From contig NC_063274.1 in NCBI RefSeq assembly GCF_910591885.1, forward strand, positions 17,692,164 through 17,756,163: DNA of 64,000 bases, written 5' to 3'. Each line of letters starts with the position of its first letter. The stretch's first letter is position 1. This stretch comes from Bombus terrestris. Taxonomy: Eukaryota; Arthropoda; Insecta; Hymenoptera; Apidae. The notes under the pieces were generated by a model. It saw only the letters and a program-made list of their open reading frames with translations, ran no database searches and had not been told where the DNA came from. Below, in pieces: positions 31,703-43,355 of this stretch. A program made the position numbers and the translations under genes.

Positions 31703-34700
31703 ATATTATCTTTATCAAGAATATTGGATTCGTTTTAAATTTAAAATGGAAGTAACTAAAATGATAGTTTTTAATTATAACAGTTTCTTTTTGTATCCTT
31801 TTTATACGAAAGTAATTATTTAAATCATTATCAAAATTAATCAATCATTGTAAAATGCACATGAAAAAAATTTTTTAGTGGAACGAGCAACAACTTACTT
31901 TCGATAAGGATGCTATCACGCAGCTGGGAAATCGACCAGAACCGCTTTTCTGCGGGATTGAGCGAATAATTTCATTACACAGACGGAACGTTCCCTGTAG
32001 AAACTGTTTTAATCCATAATTGTTGACTGTCTTCTGTATATGATTATCTATTTTAACTAGATTGTGATTTATTTTCGGTAAATCATAAGTGAACTGTAAT
32101 TCCTTCTATATCAAGATGCAAAAATTATGTATTTTTTCCCATATTTAACCGTAACCTTTACAAGAGGTTTTGTGCACTGAAAGTAATTAAGTACACGTTT
32201 ATTAGTTTCTATAGTTATCAGCTAAAAATTAATGAGCGGAGTAACGAATATCGAAAGAATATATTTTAACATGAAGGACGCTATAATAAATAAGAGAAAT
32301 CAATGTGTAAAAGCGAGAACGTGTTAGTACGTGATAAATATAAGAAGAGAAGTCAACATTATCGCGATGCGAACGCGTCAAAGGAGTAGAAAGTAGGAGG
32401 GAATGTTACCCTGTTAGGTGGAAACGCATTTCCGCTGTTAACGACTTTCTTTTAGAACCTTTCAGTCTGGCAAATCAATTTCCTGTACCATGCGAACTTG
32501 TTTCTGGGTTTTTTTTCACCATTTCCACTAATTGTACGAGTGTATCAGTAAAATTCGAGCATCGTGATTTTAAAAAGGGTATTCCTTTCGTTGAAGGCAA
32601 AATATAATTTTTTGTTAGAAAATTTTTTCCTTTCCCATCTCGTACAATTGTTAATTCCTGAGATTACCTTTTCCTTCTATTTCATTTCCTATGTGAAAAT
32701 TATAATTTGCTCTGTGAATTATTAAATTGCAGTCACCGTTAATTTCTCGCTAGAGTTACTCATTTAATTTTTGGAATTTTAATTAGAGTATATTTTCTTC
32801 TGACCTTGCAGTCATTAAGGATTTGCCATGTGTTCGTAATAATTTACTTCATTTTCTCGGGTTTCTAATGAAATTCAGAAGCAACTGGCATTTCACTACG
32901 GCTTAGAAGGGAAATAGTGACGTTAATCTGGCTATTCAGCCACGCGTCGACTTTGTTTTAGGAAAGCGTGGACATGGAAGCTCAAATCTGACTTTGAATT
33001 GATTTCGAATATATTTCTATGCTCAGTTTTATTTCAATTTCATCAATTCTTTATTTCAGTTCTTATTTTTTGACATTTTAACTTTCTTTAACGCCAGTTG
33101 TCCCTTATTTGGATTTAGATTAATTAAATGTACCATTACTGTTAGTTTAATTTCTAAAAAATGATCATGCTTCCAACAGGATGTTGTTCAATAGTGAGAA
33201 ATTGGAAAATAAAATTAGATGGCCCTTGCAATTATCCTCTAAAAAATATAGAGATGAGATAATCTAGACGTATCCGAGATAATATTTTTAACAAAAACTC
33301 GAAAATCCTTAATCCTCTTGAATCCTAGTTCATTGATCTTTATCTTTACTTATCTTCACTTTCATAATTCTAGTTCATTAAACACAAAGAAAGTTTTGTT
33401 TCGTCTTCTCGAACATATGAAGCTTTTCTTTCAAATGTGAAGTAAAGTTAAACGATATAAATAAAAGTCCCTAGAATTACATATTTATATTGGATGAATA
33501 TATGTAGCATTCATGTTTTGGTATGCCTTGAGAAGTGGGAAAAAAAGAACATTTCTTATAGTAACGGTGCTTTAATCAAGACCACTTGAAGTATTCTCAA
33601 CGTGGAAAACTCGAGTCAGCTCTTCTGTGCTGGTCTTTCTCTCTTTGCATTTCAAGTGGGGCCTCATCCTTAGCTATGCAATTAATTATATCACAGACGG
33701 TTGAACTTTCCAACGTTCATCCTCCACTTGGAAAAATTAATTAATGTTGAAGTGATAAAATATTAGATTAAAGGTGATTATTATATTCATCAAGTTTATA
33801 TTGTCGAATATATGATGTTGCGTTGACGTGCTACGATTTGAAAGGAAAGCGTACTTTTTTCAAGAGAAACATCCTCCTTTTATTGATATAATAAAGGTTA
33901 ATTTTTAGGCAAAATTGAATTTTAATAGAATCAATATACTTTCACACACTATAGTACTACACATCATCGTAAAAGCTTGGAAATTCAAAATAAAATCTCC
34001 TACAAGGTATTCTATTCAGGAAAAATTAATTTCGTGGAATGAAAAGTCATTTGCACGTGTCTGAATTTTAATACACCAAAGTCACGTCGCATGATTATTG
34101 TAAAACGGATACACGTTTCATCGCATTCTATCGGCTCCTAACGTGATCAGTGAATTTAGACGAATGGCATGTTGCTACGCTCTCTGTACCTTAGAGTCGA
34201 GACATTAATTACTGTCGCCATCGTAACCTTAATCCTGGATCAGGTAATCCATGGATTATACGATACACTCCTATCTCGGCTGTCCAAGCTACTGCGCATT
34301 CTCTTCGTTCTTTGTTGTTCAAGTTTCAAATGGAGGTACTTGTTTAATGCCTATGATCGCCCGACTATAGAAACTTGTGTGCAATTAGCGTTTATTTCGA
34401 AATTTTTGAGGTTTCCCCTTTAGAAATTCCACGAATTTCTTACTTTCGCATTTAATTAAATTTCGTAAAGAATGGCTAAGGAAGAAAGCTTCTCCAGAAA
34501 TTTGAGGGAAAATGTAAATTCTAGATAATTCTAGATAATTAACGTAGAAGATTAATCGAATCAATCTTGAATATAATAGAAAATTTTGGAGATGATTTAA
34601 AAATTGTTGCGGAAATGAACAAATTTTGGAAACTTAATTGCCAATGTTCGAGCAAAAGGAAGGAGATTGTTTACTTCAATATTTACACATAATACCTATT

Positions 34701-37635
34701 CATCCAAATTTACCAAATATAAGATGTTTTTGTTCAGTTCCTCAAATCACGGAACCTGAACGACTTCTAAAATCGTGCCAAGTTTCTCAAGAGGAAAATT
34801 GAAAACTGGCCAAATTCTACGCCCATTTACTCTGACAGTTTATCATTTCCTTTTAAACTGATCCATCACGTCATACAAATATCGATGATATTTGTAATCT
34901 CTGTAGGATTTCCTCAGTTACTTCTGTTATAATTATAACATTGAAGAATTTTCAGAAATAATCTTCGAACCGAAGAATAACTTTCTCATATTTTCCATAA
35001 TAGAATTGACAAAAGTTACGAGAAACATTGGATTCGTTCCAAGGGAACTTTTTACAAGATAAGCTCGACCATTCAGTGGAATACCTCAAAGAGTATCCGT
35101 AAAAACCAAGCGAACTTCGTTCCAAGTTCACCGCGTTTTGTTCAAACTAGCCAGATCATGCGCTAGAATTTGCCTTGATCTTATAAGAAGGAAAGCAATT
35201 TGGTCAAAGTTAGTCGCACGTTTGGAGCTGGCCATATCTTCTGTAAGTGGTTCAGACTTGGTTGAAGTCGTTTGAGGTTCTACGTGCATATTCAAAGCAT
35301 AGAACGAAGCCTAGTAAATCTAAACGACAGAGCTACTGTGACTGGATCACAAAAGACATGAAATGAGGCCGCTGGACTCGATCAAACTTAACTTCCGTTC
35401 ATTTGCCCGAAGAAACGCTAGCACGTATACCTTGTCTTCGACGAGTCGATTCAAACAGCCGCTGTTTAGACTGCCGTAATCAACTATCCTAGATTCGACG
35501 AAATCTAACCGGCTTCACGCTAATCTGTTTAAATCACGCCGCGTCCTTTGAAGTTCGCGGGGCTCTTGTAATTTCTGGCTGGGTCAAACCGAATTATTCC
35601 GTGTCTCAGAGGGTTTTTGGGCGGACTCTATTTGAGCCTGTTTGAGTTTCCGTTCGTTTGGCGCCGCTGGATCTACTTCTACTCATTAAAATCCGGCTAG
35701 AGTCACTCGTTCATGTACGTAACACAGAATGCTTTATTATAGAGTTCTTAAAGGATTATTAGATTTAATGCGGCTTTAGCATATACATCTGTTCATCCTG
35801 AAGTGGTTGCACCAATGTATAAAATGTTTTGTTGTAAGCGGTGATGTGGTAAAATCTTGACTAGTAGAAAATCACAAAACACGATATTTTCATAATGGAA
35901 TAATTGTTTTCGTACGACAGATATACGTCTTGAATTACCTCGTGAATATTAATATTAGATGGGGACAGAAATTTTCGAATAAAAATGTAATAATTTCTTC
36001 CAGTTTTTGTTACAAAGGATAACCTTGAATTTTATATTAATTGATGTCCTGGTGATTTATATTTCCACTAATCTTTCTAATTCGAACGACAGAGGAATTA
36101 GAAAGGGTGACAATTTAAGGTGAAGCCAAGCGATTAATTAGATCTAGTGTTATCTTTTAATTTCAATAGCGGCGTTCTTCGGAAGAATTAAAATTTAATC
36201 GCAAGAAAATTTCTTAATTACTGCGATGTTATTGTTATTATTGCATTAATACAACATCCACCTATCTTAAAAAGATACAAGTTTCTTCTTTCATTGAAAA
36301 TTTTTCTGTTTCCAATTTTTTTACAACACGCGACAAATATTATGACAGAAATCTTAAATGTTATATCTGACAATACTTTTTTTCTGACAATACTTTCGCG
36401 AGATGGAAGGAGTTACTTATATAATTTATTTGAAATTTCGTGACTTTTGATAATTTATATCTATCATATACATTACTGGTTTAAATCATTCCTTTCAATT
36501 AATATTTTCCACAAATTGAAGATGGAAAAGAATAGTATGCATGATGAACCAATAACTTTGGAAATAGAATTTAATTATATTATAAACTTTGCTGGACGTT
36601 CTATTAACTCTCCATTAACCGATGACACCGCTATTCGAAATCCAGTATATTCTGCCTCGAGATCACATCATACTATGTAACAAAGTTTCATTCTTCGTCA
36701 TATCATACATTGCTTAAATTGTTGTCAACTTGAACAATATCGACTTTTATCCATGGTATTTCGCGATAGATATTTCTATATTTTCCAGAATTCAAGCGAG
36801 CCTCTCACTAGCTAAACCGCATTTGTTAATTTCTTAATTTAATTTCCTAATTAATTCTCAAGAAATAAATTATTTGCATCCTTAAGTTCGTTTATTGCAA
36901 GAAGATTATATAAATAACAGTAAATTTTAAGATAAAACAGTGTCACGATAAGTGACAAACAATAAAACACTAACAAAAAGACAGTGTTTGTAATATAATC
37001 GCTTTTCTGTACTTTTCAATATATACAGTCGATTAATCTGGCTTCAGAGCGGCTCATATACATATACTAACTGGTCAAAGTATTTGTACACTCACCGTAG
37101 AAGTCTTTTCGAAGGAAACAACATTTTGAAATTTCATTAGAGTTTTAATGAGATACGACTGTTCTGAGTATATTGGTATTTGAAACCAATCAGAAAATGT
37201 ATGTAGATACGGCAAGATATTTGTTGCAAACATATATTTAGTAAAAGATTAATGTACAGCATGAATATTCGTCTGAAACATGTAATAGAAATCTGTGAAT
37301 ATGATGGATAATCGGTTGTTTAAATATTTTCAATGCCTGCGAAATACATATAGATATTTGTACTAAATATCTTGTAATTTCTGTATATATTTTACAATTT
37401 ACCGATATAATCACAACAGTCGAGTATTATTCTAGCGCTAATGGAATTTCGAAATGGTCCGTAAAGTACATGTAATATGAATTGATATTAAAAAATATCT
37501 ACAAGTAGGTACGTATTGAAATACCTTCGCGAGCTTATGGATGTCATTAAAGAGGAAAACATACACTTCGCGATTTGTTACATAAGATTTTCTCACCCAT
37601 TTAAAGAGCAAAACCGTTTTATCGTTAAATGCATC
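31703..37635. other. Unique A+T-rich DNA, no gene seen
   Basis: Nearly 6 kb without a supported gene. A perfect hairpin (tacaaatatc gat gatatttgta) lies at 34874-34896. From 34970 to 35700 the sequence is GC-richer and CpG-containing, perhaps conserved or regulatory DNA. The 84-codon frame at 34169-34423 shows a hydrophobic stretch (AIVTLILDQVIHGLYDTLL) but no exon borders I trust. At 37073-37092 ctggtcaaagtatttgtaca resembles a Tc1-type transposon end, but no partner end is visible. Confidence 0.5.
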
Positions 37636-38245
37636 GCGCTGAAATCGATTTTCCTGGAGTTTCGCCGCAAGGAATGCAGAGGATTTTGATCGGTGACGCG
37701 ATTTCACGTTAGATATTTCCACGGTCGATTGCTTGCGATCACGTGACCTAGATCTATCGATGGCGGATATCACGTTTTGGTATCCGATTTGACGAAAAGG
37801 AAATGCTCGAAATATCCGTGGATGGTGCACGAACCGCCACGCTACGCTGTGTGGAATTGGTTCACGCAGGGAGGGCTCACTTTTCGAGCCTATGGGGGCT
37901 GGCAAACCCACGTTCCCGCAGCCAGGGGGACCGTCGGGACAAGCGTTCCGTTTACGGTCCCTATGTACACCGCAGGGAAGGTCACCGGAGGAGTGAGGCA
38001 GCCACACTCTTTCCATGGGGCCTTGGGTAGTAGCGCACCCACGATCCTGACGCCAAGGGTGGGACCGTCGGGGACAGTTCAGGGTTTGGCTGCGCCCTGT
38101 TCCCCGCTTACGTGAGTCCCATCTGGGACTACCGAGTTTGGTTAGCAGAACACCGGACCGGTAGTGACGTGGCCGTACATCCACATGATAATTGGTTATA
38201 GATCAGAGGGAGTAGCGACCCCTCTGCGGGCAAAATGTCACAAAC
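37636..38245. other. Isolated GC-rich island with an internal duplication
   Basis: About 600 bp with G+C and CpG content far above the surrounding DNA, bounded sharply on both sides. A ~36-bp block (acccacgttcc ... gaccgtcgggaca) at about 37906-37941 recurs as a diverged copy at about 38037-38076, so the core contains two ~132-bp related units. Frames of 248 codons (minus, 37438-38184) and 112 codons (plus, 37777-38115) overlap on opposite strands. GC-rich DNA with few TAA/TAG explains both, and the 248-codon frame runs on into plain A+T-rich DNA. I recognise no domain. Candidates are a fragment of a GC-rich transposon, a processed non-coding RNA or a CpG-rich regulatory element. Confidence 0.6.
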
Positions 38246-41220
38246 CAAAAACGGTTCTAGAAGGTGTTCTGGTTTCTTTCTTATAGACAGCAATAAATCA
38301 TATCAAAAATATTTTGCAACATAACATGAAATATGCATAAAAAACATAAATGAAGTAGAATAAGGAAATTTTTCACTTTTTAGTTATTTTATTCATAACT
38401 TTATGTATTGTGATGCAAAATGATCGCCACTTATGGTTGTATTCCATAAACATTAACCCGAATGAAGTCCCAATTGTTATTAATTATTGCAGCGCAATAC
38501 ACGACCGTGGAGAAATTATTACAGTGAAATAACAATTAACGTTTGAAATATAAAATACGCTGGATGGTTATATTAAAATTAACTGATCAAAGTAATTGTT
38601 AATTAAAAAATTTTCGATAGAATTAAATCAGACTACAAAGCACGTACAATATTTATTATATATTAAAGCGCACAAAATAAAATTGTTGTTTATTACATGT
38701 ATATAGCCTGATTACGTTTGAAATCACAAATATATAAATAGTAAGGAGTTGCTTTAAAGATATTTACGGAAATACTAAAGAAATAATATTTCTAAATATT
38801 TGAATATTACATCAAAGCAAATAAATTCTACACATTTGAGTAAATATAATAATATTATTTATTTATATATATAAATAATTAATTAGAGTAAACTATTCTA
38901 AAACAAATTATATTATGATTACTGATACATTATATTAATTGATAGCCATATACTATACATATAATATACAGATATTTGACAGACTGGACATGTAACATCA
39001 TGTTGTTTATCAATTATATGAATTCCTGGATATTGAGAATTACAGAGTGTATCTGATAACACACAGCAATCCTCGATTGCAATTCGGACTTCAATTTCGG
39101 GAACACTGAAACGAAGTTATCAAGAATTCTACTCTCGTTCTCTGATACACGGGAATAGGAGAGAAACTGGCTAAACTACACGTGATTTCGCGTAGCAAGA
39201 TTAGCAACTTTCAAAGAGACGAAATTAAACAGGAAGTAGACAAAATGGCCTTTCTAGTTTCATCCATTCTCGTGAAGCAGTCGATATTAACCGACCTTGA
39301 AAGTGTATCGGATGAGCTTAACACTTTTTCGATATTTTTTTTTACAGTAGCAGTGTAATATTACAAAATATTCTCGATTCTCCGATTAATCAATAATATC
39401 TATCCCAAAAGTATGGCGAAAAGTTTAAAATTGAATAATCGTTTAAAGTTTGAAATTTGATACGTGTCGAACGTTTCATATATCTGTAAAAAAACTTTTC
39501 AAGGTCCAATATTCGACAATTTCGTTGTGAAATTTCAGAGGAATTTAAGGATGATATATTTTCATAGAATTAGCATTTCATTAAATAATTCATGTGTCAC
39601 CTTATCCGGTGGCTCGTCGTGATATACCGAATAAGTTTTACGAGCTCTTTTCCGAAAAAAATTTTCGTCTTCACCGGCAACGAGTTCCTTCAAACAGTAT
39701 CTATACAGACTTCTAAAGCACATACTCAATTTCTCTAAGATTAAGAGAAATTGTGTTCGAAATCAGTATTTCCTTTGTTGGCAAAGATTCCTAATAGTTA
39801 ATTCCTTTTCAATTTCCGTAAATGTGCATAGCAGAACTTACAATTGTGGCAATCTGGAGGCTCGAAGAAAAATAGTATTATTATTTAATATTATTATTAA
39901 TTAATTGAAACTTCTGTTCTGGGCTATTTCTTTATGAAGCTTTCGAAACCTTATTCGATTAAATAGAGAAAAGAAAATTTTAAACGTAGCTAATATTAAG
40001 ATGAAACAATTCAATTGAATTTAATGTTGCAAAACTCGAACTGGCATTTCCAACACAATTTACTCAATTCACCATTGTATCACATGGATCTTCTTCCTGG
40101 AAAACTCCTCAATTATGAAATTCAATTTGAAACGATAATAACAAAATGACAGGATTTTAATAATCTTCTTCTTACGTGAAAAGTCACTTTGCCGTAAAGT
40201 TAGCTACAAGTTTGCTAAATGTTTTCGAAGTTTTCGCAATTCAGTGAACCTTTCAGGATTTCCATCAGCTCGGGACGCTTTGCGCGTCCGAATTGCCGAA
40301 GAATTTAAAGAGGGGAAGACAGATCTCTACGGAACTCGTGCTCGCTTTGCATCGAATCGAAAGCTCTTTTCACTGAGTCATCCTGGCATTGCATTGTTTC
40401 GTTGTCTTTTATTCCCCCGATATTTTTGCCGCGCGGAATTCATTCTGTCCCATCGGTGACCTTGATACAGTGGTATCGATCTTTTTGGAGAAGTTGTGAT
40501 AAAGCCGAGGAATCCGCTGGCTGATATCTAATGTTTAATGCGAGCAGAAAAGTCATTGGCCCGATGAAGAAGTTATAAATGAAGGTAATTCAACTTATTT
40601 TTCCAATTGGATAGAAAATCCTGAACTTTTTAGAAAGATGATCTCGATATTCTATCAACGTTATACGATTCGATCGTATACTCTTTCATTTGAAATTATT
40701 CACTTTTCATTCCCATTTAACAACTCGTTACTGAAATAGGAAATTGTGCAATTTATATTGGTGCAACGTATATTCTATATATTTACAATTGTAATATCTA
40801 TTAGTTACTTGTTAGTTGTGTGATGCCATGATTCTCAATGGCAGATTAGTTAAGAGCTAAAAGGAAATTAACGAGAGAATGTTGATCAAGTTCTTCTTTG
40901 TCCATATTTCGTTTGTAGAATATGGAGTCTGTTTGCTTTACTGAATCAGTTATCAAGTGTCTAACACGTCGATTAGCAAGCGCACATATCAATGACATCG
41001 AATTTCAATCAAGCTCTACAATCTGTAAAGCTGCCTGTTTCGCGCCCTGTATTTCAGGTTTTCGCTATTTCTCACGTCACGTCACGTCGAGCCGCCTCAC
41101 CGTACCCATTCTAATTAACGAGCAATCCTGTAACACGGTAATTACGCCGCGGTAATATTAACGATTTGCCTATTACTTCCGCTCACATCGATTTTCGTCA
41201 TTCGCTATTTCTCGTCGAGA
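38246..41220. other. Unique A+T-rich DNA, no gene seen
   Basis: A perfect 10-bp-arm hairpin (caatttctct ... agagaaattg) lies at 39727-39753. The frames at 40244-40459 and 40922-41155 lie in slightly GC-richer DNA but carry no domain. A short cacgtcacgtcacgtcg repeat occurs at about 41073-41090. Confidence 0.5.
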
Positions 41221-41640
41221 CTAACGGCCATGAGAAATGAAGGAATTGCAGCATAAAATGGAAGGAAGGAATGTAAAGAAAAGAAACAAAGAAAAATACA
41301 CAGAAGATTGAACATCCTTATAGTTTCTAGAGATAAACAAGTATGAATAGATTGAAATGGGATGAAATGAGGAGAAGAATAAGGATAGATGAGATAACAG
41401 GGGAACACGTGTGAGAACAAACGAAATAAATCGAAGCAGAAAAGAATAAAGTGGATCAGAATGCTGAAAAAGACAGCAGAGGAAAATGGAGAAGAACTGA
41501 AGATAATGATAAAATAGAGTGAAAGTAGGGGATAGTAGGATATAAAGACAGAATTTATGTAGTAGAATAAAGTGCAATAAAATATGGAAAAGAAAAACAG
41601 AGATAATAGAAACAGTGTACAAACGAAATATTAGGTTTGT
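41221..41640. other. Purine-rich strand-asymmetric tract
   Basis: The plus strand is dominated by A and G for about 400 bp, with words such as aatggaaggaaggaatg and agaagaactgaagataatg. The minus strand is therefore open in two frames (133 and 71 codons) giving Phe/Leu/Ser-rich translations, which I take as composition artefacts. A weaker continuation lies at 41880-42080, where short tagagtaga-like words recur and again leave minus-strand frames of 84-94 codons open. No fixed repeat unit is visible; it may be a decayed minisatellite. Confidence 0.65.
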
Positions 41641-42081
41641 CCACGTAAAGTATCGTTTGTTAATATATTTGATATAGTAACACTTGAAAAATACGTTAAA
41701 ACGTATTTTTATAAATAATTTTTATAAACTACCAAAATATGTAGAATTACGTAGAAATTGTTTGAATCAAATATGACATATGGTATTTTAAAGAATTCAC
41801 AGACACGTGTTCCAAATGTTATCTAGAGAACGAGATTTCATACAGACCAATCTCTGATAACAATGTTTTGTTCTGTTGAATAAAACAAAGTACAATGGAG
41901 TAGATGAGACTTTGCCAGTCAGTGAGTACGGCAAACTAAAATAGAGTAGAATCAAATAAAATGCAACAAAACAATATGTATAGAAACCGTAAACTAAAGC
42001 AGAGTGGAAATGCGATAGACGAAAGCAAACCACTGACAATTTTTTGAAAGCCCGAAAGAAAAGTGGAATAAAGAAATACAT

Positions 42082-43260
42082 CCTTTGACAAAAATTTCCA
42101 TCGTATTATTTTTATTCTCTGTACACAATGCAGTAGACCAAAATCACAAAAAAAAAACAATTCCCAGGAACATGTACGACCATCTGTCACGCGTTAAAGC
42201 CATGAGATTGAATTAATCCTTTGTGGTCTAACAATTTTTATGATTCAATCACTCAACACTGCTTCTACAATGGAAATTTTTGGTACCGACTTTGGAACTT
42301 TGTTTCGAAAAGAAAGGAATTATAAATGTTTGAAAATTTATTTATACAATATATCTCACTCTATAGAATAAAAGTTCGTCTATTAAATCATCTAGAGACA
42401 AACAGTTCATATAGTTGCAATTCATATAATAGAAATTCACTTATCATCTCCACTGCCTATTAATTTTCATTCGCATAATAAGAGCTTACATTCATATAAG
42501 TGAATTCAAACGGCGAAAGTACAGTTAATCGGGTACTAACTAAAACTTTGCTCGAATAGATGAAGTTCATACAAATGGAGGTGTGTCGTAAATAAATTTA
42601 TGCTAGTTTCATACGTATTAAAGTTTTGTCGTGCTGCTGTTATTCGACAGACTTAGAATCCGCAGATGCGAAGATTCATGGCAAGGAATCGATATTTCCT
42701 ATATACGATATTTCCGGGTATCGCGGTTCAAAGTAACAAAGACATAAGTTGACAACTTGCATATTTAATCGTATGTCTTTCACAAACTCGGCACTTGTTT
42801 ATGAATATTATGTGCGATGAATATGAATTGCACGATATTTAATGATTTATGAATGAACTGTTTCCGGCGGTCACGCGATGGTTTTTGCATCGGTCTTTGT
42901 TATGCGTTTTAGGACAGCGACTAGCGGCAGAGTTAGGGCTCTTCTAACTTCCGCTTTCTTGCGGAATGCCACTTAACTAGATCAGTGATCTTTCTGGGTA
43001 CAACGGTTTACATATATTCAGAAAATTTTCAATTTCGATTTTACCAAAATACCAAAATACTTGCCAATTGTACCATGATTCCTGGTACACACCCTAAATA
43101 TTTCCCTATAATATCGCCAATAATGTCGTAATTGATGTGACATTAGACCCCAATTGAGAAGAAGAAAAAAAAAGGAACAGTTCTCACGTTATCGGTGTGG
43201 AGCCGCCAGTTAAGTAGACGAGTTTTAATTCGCAGCACGAAAGATGCACGGATATGACTT
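42082..43260. other. Unique DNA, no gene seen
   Basis: A+T-rich with a GC-richer patch at 42860-42990 containing small near-palindromic words. No domain and no supported exon. Confidence 0.5.
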
Positions 43261-43296
43261 ACAGTTTATCTTAGAAAGTTCCATTATCGATCGACG

Positions 43297-43355
43297 ATGC
43301 CGGAAGTAGACTTCATTCAGGCCATGCCGTTAACCGATACCGTGGAAAAAGGAAC
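43297..43355 (+). CDS. Weak candidate 5' coding exon with strong splice donor
   Basis: An ATG at 43297 opens MPEVDFIQAMPLTDTVEKG and the frame reaches GGAAC followed by gtgagtaaag at 43356, which closely fits the animal 5' splice-site consensus. An in-frame stop lies upstream of the ATG, as expected for a first coding exon. The surrounding 43190-43640 is GC-richer than average for the window. I recognise no family, no matching downstream exon was found, and the reading frame is too short to be significant alone. It is a guess worth testing against RNA. Confidence 0.15.

Noticed and set aside
37438..38184. 248-codon minus-strand ORF, the longest in the window
   Set aside because: It overlaps a 112-codon ORF on the opposite strand, its first two thirds lie in GC-rich DNA where stops are rare, and it continues into ordinary A+T-rich DNA with no domain. 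I treat it as compositional.
41221..41622. 133-codon Phe/Leu/Ser-rich minus-strand ORF, resembling a membrane protein
   Set aside because: It is explained by the purine-rich plus strand; a second minus-strand frame is also open over the same DNA, and there are no exon borders or motifs.
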